From Eubacteriales bacterium (lineage in GTDB: Bacteria; Bacillota; Clostridia; Lachnospirales; Lachnospiraceae), in NCBI GenBank assembly GCA_030536995.1, contig JAUNOY010000009.1, positions 21,174-85,173 of the forward strand: a stretch of 64,000 nucleotides of DNA. The letters are read 5' to 3'. Made by a program: the position numbers and the translations under genes. Shown here piece by piece: positions 34,457 to 43,884 of this stretch. Every line of letters begins with the position of its first letter. Positions within the stretch are counted from its first letter, which is position 1. A model generated the notes under the pieces. That model saw only the letters and a list, made by a program, of their open reading frames with translations, made no database searches and was not told the origin of the DNA.

Positions 34457-36172
34457 TCATTTCTTTTTCGTTTTCAAATAAATTACTGCGCCAATCAAAA
34501 TCGCTGCTGCAAGAACAAGAGCAACAAACGGAAGAATTGCCGTTGTATCTCCGGTCTCTACTGCATGACTGCCTGAAGACTGACTGCTGTTCTGACCATT
34601 GGCGTTATTTCCTGTTACTCCATTATTTCCTGATGCTCCGTTCTGACCGGAATCGGAACCATTTCCGCTGATTCCTGTGGAGTTTCCTGCGCCGCTGTTT
34701 CCTGATGTTACGTTCTGACCGGAATCGGAACCATTTCCGCTGATTCCTGTGGAGTTTCCAACGCCTCCTGTTCCATTGCTTCCACCATTGTTTGTTCCAG
34801 ATCCGGTGTTTGTACCGCCGTTATTTCCGGAAGTACCGTTTTCCCCCGGCTTTCCTGTAACAGATGGGGTCGGAGTAACCGTAGGTTTCACCTCGTCTCC
34901 AATCGGGAAATCAGGTCCTATCATCTGCATACTGCCTGCGATTCCAAAGGGACTGAAGGAGTGGGTGCTGAAGACCATAACTCCTCCTTCTACGCTTGGA
35001 ACGATTGTTTCTGTGGCACCATTATCAAGAAGGTGTTCAACTGTATAGTCGTACCCCTCCTTAACAGGAACCGTTACACTGATATATTCTCCATCCGGGA
35101 TTTCATATTCCGTATTATTCTGCAAATCCCAAAGTTCAAATTCATAGGATTTAAAAATCTCAGCCTCTGATTCGTTGGCAAATTCATAGCTCTCGCCGCT
35201 TGTCACGCGAAACTGCACATACCACGGAAGATTTATGCCAGAAACGGAAATTCCCTCGCAGCTATGATTCATAATGGCATGCTGAAGCTTCTCTTCCTCT
35301 GTAAGACTTTCCGGCAATTCTGTAGGACGTTCATCCTCTTCGTCAAAATCTTCCGGGTCGTCGAAAATATTGCTGTCGTTCCCTTCTGAACCTGGCTCTT
35401 CCTGATCAGGTACCTCCTCTACAGCTCCAGTTTCATCTTTATCAGCGCTGTTGTTCTGGCTGCTCTCCTCCTCTGGAACTTCGCCGTTATCCTCCTGACC
35501 GTCTGCACCGCCAGCCTCTGTGCTGTCTGACTCTGCACTGTCTTCGGAATTCTCTTCCTCTGATTCGCCGTCTTCCGGAAGGATTTCTGCATCCGCATTT
35601 TCATCGGCACTCTCTTCTGAAGGTTCTTCTGTGTCTGCCTCATTTTCATCGGAGACACCCGTATCCTCCTTCTCATCCTCCCATTCGCCGGAAGTCTCTT
35701 CTTCTACAGCGTCCATATCCTCGGACTCTGTTTCCTGTGATTCCTCCGTTTCCTCGAGTTCACCTGTCTCCTCATCCATATCATCTCCGGCAATACTGCT
35801 TACAATTACATGGATGTGGCTCACAACTCCTCCCAGTTCTTTGTCCCAGCCTTCCATATCTGTCAGGTCAATTCCCTCTTCGGGCACAAAAACAGCCTCA
35901 CAGGACTGTACATGTTCCGTGAGTTCAATCGAATCGTCCACCCATTTCAATTTACCGTATTTATTATCCGGAAAACCAACTTCTGCAAGACTTACCGGGT
36001 CAGTTACGGTGATATTATCCGGAAATAAATCTTCCGATTTAATACCGGAAGCGCTCTCCACACTGTTCTCTGCTGCCAAAACCACCGGCAACTGGCTTCC
36101 AAGTAACGCTGCTGATAAGGCTGCAGCCGCCAAAAAACGTACACTCTTCTCAAATCTTCTATCTTTTTTCAT
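34457..36172 (-). CDS. Acidic cell-surface protein with sortase-like C-terminal anchor
   Basis: 571 residues. A signal peptide (about 1-33, cut after VLAA) is followed by a short folded region (35-130), then a roughly 160-residue tract of mostly Glu, Asp and Ser, and a beta-rich domain (about 290-430). After that come a Gly/Asn/Ser linker with a 21-residue tandem repeat, a VETGD motif, a hydrophobic helix and a KTKKK tail. That tail layout is a cell-wall sorting signal, though the motif lacks the LPxTG leucine-proline. The folded parts match nothing I recognise. The protein probably extends from the wall; charge and repeats suggest a stalk. No sortase gene is nearby. Confidence 0.75.
   Translation of the reverse strand: MKKDRRFEKSVRFLAAAALSAALLGSQLPVVLAAENSVESASGIKSEDLFPDNITVTDPVSLAEVGFPDNKYGKLKWVDDSIELTEHVQSCEAVFVPEEGIDLTDMEGWDKELGGVVSHIHVIVSSIAGDDMDEETGELEETEESQETESEDMDAVEEETSGEWEDEKEDTGVSDENEADTEEPSEESADENADAEILPEDGESEEENSEDSAESDSTEAGGADGQEDNGEVPEEESSQNNSADKDETGAVEEVPDQEEPGSEGNDSNIFDDPEDFDEEDERPTELPESLTEEEKLQHAIMNHSCEGISVSGINLPWYVQFRVTSGESYEFANESEAEIFKSYEFELWDLQNNTEYEIPDGEYISVTVPVKEGYDYTVEHLLDNGATETIVPSVEGGVMVFSTHSFSPFGIAGSMQMIGPDFPIGDEVKPTVTPTPSVTGKPGENGTSGNNGGTNTGSGTNNGGSNGTGGVGNSTGISGNGSDSGQNVTSGNSGAGNSTGISGNGSDSGQNGASGNNGVTGNNANGQNSSQSSGSHAVETGDTTAILPFVALVLAAAILIGAVIYLKTKKK
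34643..34765. repeat. 63-bp tandem repeat within the surface-protein gene
   Basis: Two copies of a unit containing GACCGGAATCGGAACC and GCTGATTCCTGTGGAG, 63 bp apart, encode TGISGNGSDSGQN repeats in the wall-spanning linker. Near-identity at DNA level suggests recent slippage or duplication. Confidence 0.75.
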
Positions 36173-36553
36173 CTCTATACCTCTGTCTGTTCTTCTTCAA
36201 ATTTCTAATATCTTATCGTAAACAATAACATATTTGTCTTTATGTATTGTAGTTATCTATTTTCCTCAGCGGAGTTTTTAATTTCCACTTTAAACTATAT
36301 TAAAATTTTACATATTCGTAAATCTTTTGTAATATTTTTTCTTTTTTATCAAGGGAATTATAACACGATTTCTACAATTAAAACAGTCTTTTTTTCACTT
36401 TTTATGTGGGATTTTCAGACAGATTCTTATCTGTTTTTTGTCGTTGGTATTTTTCCCATTGCTTTTTTTCCAAAAATCGGTTATATTTACAGCTAACAAT
36501 ATTTAAATATGGGCAAAATTATCTGCCCTCAATCAAAAAGGAGTGTAATTATT
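36173..36553 (+). promoter_or_regulatory. AT-rich intergenic region with predicted promoter
   Basis: Very AT-rich divergent spacer between the surface-protein gene and the CNNM gene. The only element I can support is TTGCTT (36459-36464), 17 nt, TATATT (36482-36487) facing right. No small gene, RNA or long repeat was seen in the rest. Confidence 0.45.
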
Positions 36554-37831
36554 TTGGATTCAAGTGTCCTAATCCAGGCAGTGTCTATTTTAGTCCTGGT
36601 ACTTCTCTCAGCTTTCTTTTCTTCTGCTGAGACATCTATGACAACCGTAAACAAGATTCGTATTCAGGCTCTCGCAGAACAGGGCGATCGACGCGCACGC
36701 ATTCTTGAAAAAGTCATTTCCGATTCCGGAAAAATGCTCAGTGCGATTCTGATCGGAAACAACCTCGTGAATATGGCTGCGTCTGCCATGATGACAACTT
36801 TGACCATTGAAGTTATCGGAAACGCCTATGTGGGTCTTGCAACCGGTGCTCTTACCCTGATTATCCTGATTTTTGGTGAAATCACACCGAAAACTCTTGC
36901 AACTATCCACTCTGAGAAACTTGCTTTAGCGTATGCCAGAATTATTTATATCCTGACGATCATCCTGACTCCTGTCATTTTTATCATTGGAAAATGTTCT
37001 TCAGGCGTTCTTTTCCTTTTACGGGTTGATCCCAATGCAAAGACAAATACCATGACAGAGCATGAATTACGTACACTGGTAAATGTCGGTCAGGAAGAAG
37101 GTGTTATTGAACGTGAAGAAAAACAGATGATTTACAACGTGTTTGACTTCGGCGATTCCACCGCCCGAGATGTAATGGTTCCACGAATTGACATGACATT
37201 TATTGACGTCAATTCCACTTACGATGAACTGATTGCAATTTTTGCAGAGGACATGCATACACGTTTTCCGGTTTATGAGGAAAACACGGACAATGTCATC
37301 GGAATCATCAATATGAAAGACCTTCTGATCTTCCCCAAGGATGAGAAATTCTCCATCCGGAAGATTTTGCGTGAGCCTTATTTCACCTATGAGTACAAAG
37401 CTACCGCAGACCTGATGATTGAAATGCGAAAAGCATCTCTGAACCTTGCCATCGTACTTGACGAATACGGCGCTACCGCAGGTCTTGTCACCTTAGAAGA
37501 CCTTCTGGAAGAAATCGTCGGAGAAATCCGTGACGAATACGATGAAGATGAGGAGGAGGATTTAAAAGAAATCCAGCCGGGACGCGAATACATAGCTCTC
37601 GGTTCTGCCAAACTGGATGACATCAACGAAAACCTCAACATCCATCTGGAATCAGAAGACTACGATTCCATAGGCGGCTACATCATCGAACAGCTAGACA
37701 GTCTTCCAACCCAGGGACAATCTGTCACTCTTGAAAACGGAATCCGGCTTGTCGTAGACGACCTGAACAAAAAGCGAATTGAACAGGTACACATCTGGCT
37801 TCCGGAAAAAACATCGGACGAGGAGGAATAA
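36554..37831 (+). CDS. CNNM/CorC (hemolysin-like, TlyC) membrane protein
   Basis: 425 residues from a TTG at 36554 that has AAAAGGAG about 10 nt upstream; an ATG at 36509 has none. Order: CNNM/DUF21 membrane domain (about 1-180) opening with FFSSAETSMTTVN, two CBS domains (about 200-325; DVMVPRIDM, VYEENTDNVIGIINMKDLL), and a C-terminal CorC_HlyC transporter-associated domain (IALGSAKLDDINENL). Members export or balance Mg2+ or Co2+; true haemolysin activity is not expected. A strong terminator follows. Confidence 0.92.
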   Translation: MDSSVLIQAVSILVLVLLSAFFSSAETSMTTVNKIRIQALAEQGDRRARILEKVISDSGKMLSAILIGNNLVNMAASAMMTTLTIEVIGNAYVGLATGALTLIILIFGEITPKTLATIHSEKLALAYARIIYILTIILTPVIFIIGKCSSGVLFLLRVDPNAKTNTMTEHELRTLVNVGQEEGVIEREEKQMIYNVFDFGDSTARDVMVPRIDMTFIDVNSTYDELIAIFAEDMHTRFPVYEENTDNVIGIINMKDLLIFPKDEKFSIRKILREPYFTYEYKATADLMIEMRKASLNLAIVLDEYGATAGLVTLEDLLEEIVGEIRDEYDEDEEEDLKEIQPGREYIALGSAKLDDINENLNIHLESEDYDSIGGYIIEQLDSLPTQGQSVTLENGIRLVVDDLNKKRIEQVHIWLPEKTSDEEE

Positions 37832-37860
37832 TTCTCCCGCCCCACTTTATCTTTTTATCA

Positions 37861-37902
37861 CAAAAGCCGTTCCGGTTCTGCAATGAACCGAAACGGCTTT
37901 TC
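37861..37902. terminator. Bidirectional terminator
   Basis: AAAAGCCGTTCCGGTTC, loop TGCAAT, GAACCGAAACGGCTTTT. It lies between the converging CNNM and YdcF genes. Confidence 0.92.
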
Positions 37903-37939
37903 TATATTCTGTCTGATACATTCTGTATATAAACATCTT

Positions 37940-38542
37940 TTATTTCATAAATATCTCAAACTGTTCTACAATTCTTGTGACCTCACCCATCACAGATTTC
38001 ACTCCTTCCGGTGTTTTTCGCCAGTTTTCCCTTGTAATCCCGTCTGCGTCCACAGGAACAACCATAAATTCCGTCTCCGGAAAAACTCTCTGATAGTACA
38101 TCAGACATCTTCTTGCATGATGGTTTTTGCAGCAGAGGATCGCTTTTTTTACAGAAATCCCTTCTTTTTCTACTGTTTCTCTGGAAAAAAGAGCATTTTC
38201 AAAAGTATATGTTGCCCGATCTTCTCTGAGTACAGCCCTTTCCGGTACTCCATTTTTCTTTAGAACATCACATAAAAATTCCCACTCTGTCTCGTATATC
38301 CCGTCATACCTGTCCTCTTTTTCTAATACACCTGTAAACTTTCCCAGAGTAACGCTGAATCTGCCGCTTGGCAATACTCTGGGTGCAATTCCTTCCTTAT
38401 AAAGCTGTGCCGCTTTCTCCGCCATTCTCGGATATCTGTTTCCCGGCACGAAAATAATATCTGCTTTCTCCGCCTTATTTTCTACAAATATAAATTCTTC
38501 TATTTTTTTCAAAAAATCCTCATACTGCATGTCCGCTTTCAT
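37940..38542 (-). CDS. YdcF/SanA-like DUF218 protein
   Basis: About 200 residues. DUF218 motifs: ADIIFVPGNRYPRMAEKAAQLY at the N-terminus (normally DxIVVLGGG..R...A..LY) , EDRATYTFENALFSRETVE and a conserved CCKNHHARRCLMYYQ. Relatives are implicated in envelope polysaccharide handling; the enzymatic role is unsettled. It lacks the membrane helices of ElyC/SanA, so it is probably cytosolic. The ATG at 38542 is 6 nt from GAGGG. Confidence 0.8.
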   Translation of the reverse strand: MKADMQYEDFLKKIEEFIFVENKAEKADIIFVPGNRYPRMAEKAAQLYKEGIAPRVLPSGRFSVTLGKFTGVLEKEDRYDGIYETEWEFLCDVLKKNGVPERAVLREDRATYTFENALFSRETVEKEGISVKKAILCCKNHHARRCLMYYQRVFPETEFMVVPVDADGITRENWRKTPEGVKSVMGEVTRIVEQFEIFMK

Positions 38543-38696
38543 ATTCATCCCTCGTCATCCTCTTCTGTCATTAATCTGTGAGTTTCTTTCCATGCCCCCA
38601 TATATCATATAAGGGAGAAGAATCCAGATTTCTCAATTCTGTACCCTCCCCCTTCACCATTCTCAAGAAACCAAATCTTTTCAAAAGGTTTCCATA

Positions 38697-39461
38697 TTAT
38701 CTCGTCACAATCAAGGTACTGTATCCATCGTCCCGCAATCTCTGTTCCATAGCAATTGCATTCCCGATTTCCCGGTATGCTCCTACCTGAACTTTATAAA
38801 ACTCTCCATCCATAAGAAGATAAGCCGGATAGCCCTTATCTTCCAGTTGATACAGCATTCTGTCCGCATTTTCCCTCACCCTGAAAACGCCTGTCTGAAC
38901 TCTGTACAAAGATTTTTCCATATTCTGAGCCTCATCCAGAGTTCCGAGAATCGCTCCTGCAATTGCATCTGCAATTTCCTGAAATTTTTCTTCAAATAAC
39001 TTGTTATCTTTATCGGAATTGATAAATCCGGTCTCAATGAGCAACGCAGGAATCCGCGTTCTGCGAAGAACTACCAGACCCGGCCGAGCCTTTACTCCAA
39101 GTTCCTTAAATCCAACCTCTCCAAGTGCCCCCAGAATATTTTCGGCCATCTCATATTTCAAACCCTTTTTATCATAGATCAGCACTTCCGCTCCATTGTA
39201 TTGATTTGCCTCAGGGCTGCTGTTACGGTGAAAGGAGATAAAAAGGTCAGCTCCTGACTGATTCGCAATCTGGGCTTTCTCAAAAGGCGTCTGATAAACA
39301 TCCGTCGTTCTTGTATATAAAACGTCGATACCGTTGGCTGCAAGAATTTTACCTACTGCCAGCGTCAGACGAAGATTGTCTTCCTTTTCCTGTTTTCCTT
39401 CGTATTGAGCCCCCGGATCCTTTCCCCCGTGCCCTGCATCCAGCATAATTGTATAAGCCAT
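38697..39461 (-). CDS. N-acetylmuramoyl-L-alanine amidase (Amidase_3) with SPOR domain
   Basis: 254 residues from the ATG at 39461. Amidase_3 fold with the zinc ligands in LDAGHGGKDPG, the Glu in KQEKEDNLRLTLAVG, SFHRNSSPEANQ and the catalytic Glu in LLIETGFINSD. Residues about 180-254 form a SPOR-like peptidoglycan-binding repeat (YRVQTGVFRVRENADRML, YKVQVGAYREIGNAIAM). It would cleave the bond between MurNAc and L-Ala. No signal peptide is visible, even in the longer in-frame extension to 39590, which is odd for a wall hydrolase. Confidence 0.87.
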   Translation of the reverse strand: MAYTIMLDAGHGGKDPGAQYEGKQEKEDNLRLTLAVGKILAANGIDVLYTRTTDVYQTPFEKAQIANQSGADLFISFHRNSSPEANQYNGAEVLIYDKKGLKYEMAENILGALGEVGFKELGVKARPGLVVLRRTRIPALLIETGFINSDKDNKLFEEKFQEIADAIAGAILGTLDEAQNMEKSLYRVQTGVFRVRENADRMLYQLEDKGYPAYLLMDGEFYKVQVGAYREIGNAIAMEQRLRDDGYSTLIVTR

Positions 39462-39675
39462 ATTAGAAAAACCTTTCCTGTTCTCCCTTATAGAATATGT
39501 CGCTGAAGCGAAAAAGCCACAGGATGCGCAGATATATTCAAACCTCGCCCTGCATTCTGGCGCGGGATTCCCTTCGTCACGGTCAGACATAACAGACTTC
39601 CTACGAATGTCAGCTCACTGGGTGTCCACCTTCATTGAAATTTATATTCCCATAGAGATTGCTTCATTAAATTTC

Positions 39676-40146
39676 TCAGATTTTCCCTTCTCTTTTCAGA
39701 TATTCCAGAAATGCATCACAGCCCTCTGTTACATCCTCATAAGTCTCATCAAAATTTCCGGTATACCAAGGGTCCGCAATATCCCTGTCCGAGCCTGCAA
39801 AGCTCAAAAGCTTATACACCTTCCCGTCCGGATCTCCCTTCAGCATCCTGTTAAGATTCTTAATATTCCACTGATCCATACCGATGACGTAATCGGCATC
39901 CTCATAATCCTTCCACGTAATCTGCTTCGCCCTGTGAGGAACCAACGGAATATTCATTTCACGCAATTTATTCACAGTCCCCCTGTGAGGCGGATTCCCA
40001 ATCTCCTCCCTGCTGGTCGCAAAACTATCAATAACAAACCTGTCCGCCAATCCCAAGGCTTTTACCTTGTGGGTGAATACGCTTTCGGCCAGGGTGGAAC
40101 GGCAGATATTGCCGTGGCAAATAAATAGTACCTTTATTTTCTCCAT
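39676..40146 (-). CDS. Low-molecular-weight protein-tyrosine phosphatase
   Basis: 156 residues with the active-site loop CHGNICRST (CX5R) at residues 10-18 and the general-acid motif DPWYTGNF near the C-terminus. Family members dephosphorylate tyrosine in cytosolic proteins, often regulating exopolysaccharide kinases. This is the last chromosomal-type gene before the integrated elements begin. Confidence 0.93.
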   Translation of the reverse strand: MEKIKVLFICHGNICRSTLAESVFTHKVKALGLADRFVIDSFATSREEIGNPPHRGTVNKLREMNIPLVPHRAKQITWKDYEDADYVIGMDQWNIKNLNRMLKGDPDGKVYKLLSFAGSDRDIADPWYTGNFDETYEDVTEGCDAFLEYLKREGKI

Positions 40147-40264
40147 TTTATCTCCTCATATCCTCTCAAAGCCTTATAAATACTGGCTTTTCAGCCTTTG
40201 TACATTTTTTACTTGAAGGGTTCTTTTTCTTATAAATTCTTGTATTTTCTCATGTTTTTTCGGG

Positions 40265-40290
40265 CATTTGTGTTACAAATGGGTTATTTT
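40265..40290. repeat. Candidate left end of element 1 (12-bp direct repeat)
   Basis: The 12-mer ATGGGTTATTTT (40279-40290) recurs exactly at 55509-55520. It lies 17 nt after the integrase stop codon, where an attachment core is expected. An overlapping short palindrome, CATTTGT/ACAAATG, is at 40265-40280. The 12-mer could also be a chance match in AT-rich DNA. Confidence 0.4.
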
Positions 40291-40306
40291 TAAAGTCCCT
40301 AATCCC

Positions 40307-41569
40307 TTATGAAATAAGGCTTACGTGAGTTATTTGTGCATGTTTTTGGGTTACAAACTTTTTCTTTTCCAGTTCATCCCTTGCTTCTTTTAATCTGGCA
40401 AGTTCTTTCTTTGCATCATCATAGCCGGTGTGCGTATAAACATTAAGTGTTACAGATACATCTGAATGTCCCATCAGATATTGTAGCGTCTTTGGATTCA
40501 TCCCTGAATTGGCCATATTGGTACAATAAGTATGCCTGCATACATGAGGAGTAATTGGCGGCAACTGCAACAAATGTTCACGATTATATTTTTCTCTTGC
40601 ATGCTGCATGTACTTTTCCCAGTGAAGTGCAACCATTGGTCTTCCATTCTTGTCCAGAAACAGAAATCCTCCATATCCATCCACCATCGGCTCACGTTTT
40701 GGTTTCCTTCTATTCTTCAAGATTCGAAGAAATGCCTCTTTTACATCCGCTTCCATTGGAAGTAACCGAGTACCACTTGTTGTCTTTGTAGATACGATGA
40801 TATACTTCATTTCTCGAGTTCTTTGCAACTGATGATTCACATTGATAATATCTTCTTTAAAGTCCAAGTCTTTTACAGTAAGCCCACAAAATTCAGATAT
40901 TCTAAGACCTGTCTTGAATAAGATATAAAATGCATCATAATACTGATTATAATGTGGATCATTCTTTACAAACTCGAGAAATTTTGCCTCATCTTCCGGA
41001 GAAACAGCGTGTCTTTTCTGACTGTCATTAACAAGTACTGTACCTAATTCAAATCCAAATGGATTTTTTAGAATCAAGTCATCATCCACAGCCATTTGAA
41101 AAGCAGGTCTTAAAACACCTCTGATGGAATGAATGGAACTATATCCTCTACCATCTCTTTGTAGTTTTATCAGAAAAATCTTTGCGTCAGAAAGTTTCAC
41201 ATCATCCACTTTCTTATAAGCGAATTCTTCCTTTTTCAATACATTCACCACAAATTTGTAATTCGCTAAAGTATTATGCTTTACTCCTGTTTTCAGGGAA
41301 AGATATCGTTCCACAAGTTCAAGCACTGTAATGTTACTTCCTGTAATCCCTTGCATCTGTAAAGACTGAACTTTTCTTTCTTTTTCCCTGAGAGAAAGAT
41401 CTGCCCGTTTACCTTCCGGCATCTTATCTGCTTCTGTCAATCTCCAACTATATAATATTTTACGCTTACCAAGTGAATCTGTATATTTATAGCGGTAACG
41501 TCCACTTGGTTCCTGCCATTCTCCTTGCTGGAGAACTCTGCCTTTATCATCACGTCTCTTTGAAATCAT
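40307..41569 (-). CDS. int: Tyrosine recombinase/integrase of element 1
   Basis: 420 residues, full length for the Tn916-like integrase group. N-terminal arm-binding domain (GRYRYKYTDSLGKRKILYSW), SAM-like core-binding domain (about 75-160), catalytic domain with Arg in KTGLRISEFCGL, Lys-region SGTRLLPM, HVCRHTYCTN (HxxR), YLMGHSDVSVTLNVYTHTGY (His and nucleophile Tyr). GGAGG precedes the ATG by 7 nt. It should excise and insert the mobile unit with the Xis encoded at 41656. Two close relatives lie at 55907 and 60387. Confidence 0.95.
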   Translation of the reverse strand: MISKRRDDKGRVLQQGEWQEPSGRYRYKYTDSLGKRKILYSWRLTEADKMPEGKRADLSLREKERKVQSLQMQGITGSNITVLELVERYLSLKTGVKHNTLANYKFVVNVLKKEEFAYKKVDDVKLSDAKIFLIKLQRDGRGYSSIHSIRGVLRPAFQMAVDDDLILKNPFGFELGTVLVNDSQKRHAVSPEDEAKFLEFVKNDPHYNQYYDAFYILFKTGLRISEFCGLTVKDLDFKEDIINVNHQLQRTREMKYIIVSTKTTSGTRLLPMEADVKEAFLRILKNRRKPKREPMVDGYGGFLFLDKNGRPMVALHWEKYMQHAREKYNREHLLQLPPITPHVCRHTYCTNMANSGMNPKTLQYLMGHSDVSVTLNVYTHTGYDDAKKELARLKEARDELEKKKFVTQKHAQITHVSLIS

Positions 41570-41582
41570 ATCCTACCTCCAA

Positions 41583-41622
41583 GGGGACGCAACATGATAT
41601 TGTTAGTATATCATGTAACCCC
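41583..41622. repeat. Hairpin between xis and int of element 1
   Basis: GGGG outer pair and ACATGATAT/ATATCATGT inner arms (41592-41600, 41608-41616). A related core, CATATTGTTAATATACCATG, lies upstream of the second integrase (57125-57169). Possible attenuator of int or a recombinase/Xis site. Confidence 0.6.
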
Positions 41623-41655
41623 TAATTCGAACACCTCCTTCTTTTAAATTTCATT

Positions 41656-41859
41656 TTATATCGCACTGAGTGTGTCAATAAATTTTTCAAATCTTGTTCG
41701 TTTTATCTGTACACGATTCCCATTCCAAAGCAAATACTCTGCATTTGGATTGTCACTGACTAACTTACGAAGCTTTCCTTCTCCAATACGAAAATAGGAT
41801 GCTGCCTCTTCAATGGATAATGTATACTTCTTCCAATAAGGTATATCATAACTTGTCAT
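41656..41859 (-). CDS. xis: Excisionase (Tn916 Xis-like)
   Basis: 67 residues from the ATG at 41859, which has AAGGAGG 8 nt upstream; the longer frame to 41958 lacks support. MerR-like winged helix: [27 protein letters not shown] then a Lys/Arg wing and FEKFIDTL. It bends the element ends to direct excision. It is paired with the integrase 86 nt downstream. Confidence 0.88.
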   Translation of the reverse strand: MTSYDIPYWKKYTLSIEEAASYFRIGEGKLRKLVSDNPNAEYLLWNGNRVQIKRTRFEKFIDTLSAI

Positions 41860-41961
41860 TTGTATGCCTCCTTCTATTATCTTTGTTTTTGACATTGGCG
41901 GCTGGCAAAGGTATCTATAAAGACTGCCAATGCCAAAGTAGTTTTTTGCCAATGTCATCCT

Positions 41962-43869
41962 TTATTCTGTGATTAACGCAACTGTTTTTCTTCCCTGACA
42001 CCAGTCGTAGCTCAATCTGCTTTCCAATTGCTTTCTTGCATCTCTTCCTGTTCTGGAAGAAATCCCATAGGCTAGTAGTTCTGCCTCTAATTCTTCTAAA
42101 CACATCACTTTTCGTTTGGTTAATAACTCCAGGATCAACTTCTGTGCCTTTTCCAGTTTCGTTTCCTTTTTCGTTCCTGCTTTCCCCATCAGCAGATCTT
42201 CAATGGATATATCGTATTCTCCTAACCATTTTAAGCCTTCTTCTCCTAAAGAAAACGCTACCGGATTTTCTTTTTTAGCAAGAGAATCCTTTTGCTGATA
42301 TACCACTCGGATATCCTGTTCCTTCTCTTTTTCCACCTTTTCTACAAATAAGATGCTTCGTACTGCCGCTGCGATATCAATGGATCCCAGGGAACGGTAA
42401 TCGCTCTGACTTCCCGATGACTTATTCAAATGTCCAATGAGAACAATGGCACATCCAGTTCTCTCTGCAATCGTACTGAGATGTCGAAATAAGGGACGGA
42501 TCTCATTCGCCCGGTTCATATCCACATTGGCTCCCAGATAAGCCTGTATGGGATCCATGATCATGAGGCGTACATTATTCTGTCGGATGGCTTTTTCAAT
42601 CCGATCGTCCGTCATAGAAAGCTGTTTTTCATCTTCATTGATGAATCGCACCCTTGTCATATCTGCACCACATTTTGCTAATCTAGGCTTAATGGTATCT
42701 GCTATCCCATCCTCTGCTGTTTGATACAACACATTAAAGGGTTCTATGGGAAGTGCATTGGGAAGTTCTTTTCCATTCGTACAGTATGCGGCGATTGCCA
42801 TTGCAAGCCATGTTTTTCCTTTTCCCGGATTCCCCTGGATCAAAGTAACCTTTCCAAAGGGAATGAACGGATACCATAGCCACTGGACCACCGTTTCCTC
42901 AACCTCCGACATCTTCATGACCGGAACTGGTTTTTCCCTGGCATCTCTCCAACACATCTGCTTTGCCATATTTTCTACCGGAACTTCTGCTACCAGACAT
43001 TCATTCCAGTCTTTCTTCACCGGTTCTAATCGGTACACACTCAATTTCTCTGGAATAAGAGAAACAAACTGCCTGCATCTCTCATTTCCAGGCTCATCAT
43101 TATCCAGACACAAGTAGATGGAATGGATATGAGGATATTCTGTATACATCCGTTTCATTGCTTTTTCACTCAATCCTCCTAGGGAAATATAACTATGCTT
43201 TTCCCATTCTTCCGGAACTGCGGTGATATAAGACAAAAGATCAATGGGAGATTCAAACACAAATAGTTTTTCATCCGTTCCTATATGGCCAAATCCATAG
43301 GCTTTTTCCGAACCTCTTGCTTCCCCACGATATCGGTTCTCATCGGTTCCCCGCATAGCTGCATATCTGGGATTCTGTTCTTTGTCTCTTCCAACGAATA
43401 CCACATTGTGATAGTTTTTACTTTCATAAATATCCCCCTTTGCAATCATCTGATCTACCAGCTGTTCCGATAGTTTTCTCTGTTCAATGAGATACTTCCT
43501 TGCAATCTCACAGCTTTCATTTCTTTCTGGCAGTTCCAATCCAGGCAAGGGGATGGGGCAGACCTTCTGTCTGCCTGCATCTTCCTTCGCCGTTCTTCTG
43601 TTGGTTTCTCCAACTCCCTCTTCTCCTAATAATTCTTTGACTGCCTCTGCAAAAGAAAGACCGTAGAATTCTTTCATAAAATCGATGGCATGACCGCCTT
43701 TATTCTGACTAAAACGATACCATTCATTCTTGTTGATCATCACACTGTCATGTCGTAACCACCGGTATTCCTTCCCACATCGTTTGAACTGTTCTCCTCT
43801 CCCAGAAAGGAAAACATATAAATCGGTATCATCTGCTCTTTGAATCTGTTCTCTTGTATATTCTTCCAT
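41962..43869 (-). CDS. Primase/TOPRIM-RepA-type helicase fusion of a mobile element
   Basis: 635 residues. The N-terminus (about 1-85) is a CHC2-like zinc-domain remnant (FKRCGKEYRWLRHDSVMINKNEWYRFSQNKGG); a DUF3991/TOPRIM region follows (about 110-290, LGGLSEKAMK, IYLCLDNDEPGNE). The C-terminal half is a RepA-type hexameric ATPase: Walker A GNPGKGKTWLAMA (about 345-357), Walker B LMIMDPIQAYLG, and IVLIGHLNKSSG with a sensor Arg region. It likely primes and unwinds element DNA after transfer. AGGAGG precedes the ATG. Confidence 0.85.
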   Translation of the reverse strand: MEEYTREQIQRADDTDLYVFLSGRGEQFKRCGKEYRWLRHDSVMINKNEWYRFSQNKGGHAIDFMKEFYGLSFAEAVKELLGEEGVGETNRRTAKEDAGRQKVCPIPLPGLELPERNESCEIARKYLIEQRKLSEQLVDQMIAKGDIYESKNYHNVVFVGRDKEQNPRYAAMRGTDENRYRGEARGSEKAYGFGHIGTDEKLFVFESPIDLLSYITAVPEEWEKHSYISLGGLSEKAMKRMYTEYPHIHSIYLCLDNDEPGNERCRQFVSLIPEKLSVYRLEPVKKDWNECLVAEVPVENMAKQMCWRDAREKPVPVMKMSEVEETVVQWLWYPFIPFGKVTLIQGNPGKGKTWLAMAIAAYCTNGKELPNALPIEPFNVLYQTAEDGIADTIKPRLAKCGADMTRVRFINEDEKQLSMTDDRIEKAIRQNNVRLMIMDPIQAYLGANVDMNRANEIRPLFRHLSTIAERTGCAIVLIGHLNKSSGSQSDYRSLGSIDIAAAVRSILFVEKVEKEKEQDIRVVYQQKDSLAKKENPVAFSLGEEGLKWLGEYDISIEDLLMGKAGTKKETKLEKAQKLILELLTKRKVMCLEELEAELLAYGISSRTGRDARKQLESRLSYDWCQGRKTVALITE

Positions 43870-43884
43870 CTTCTAAAATTCCTC

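Noticed and set aside
35520-36221. 233-codon Ser-rich open frame opposite the surface protein
   Set aside because: It is the mirror of the Glu/Asp-rich tract (GAA/GAG/GAT read in reverse gives Ser, Phe, Leu); no independent signal.
40147-40306. tRNA gene as integration target at the left element boundary
   Set aside because: I found no cloverleaf or CCA-ended tRNA-like sequence in this interval.
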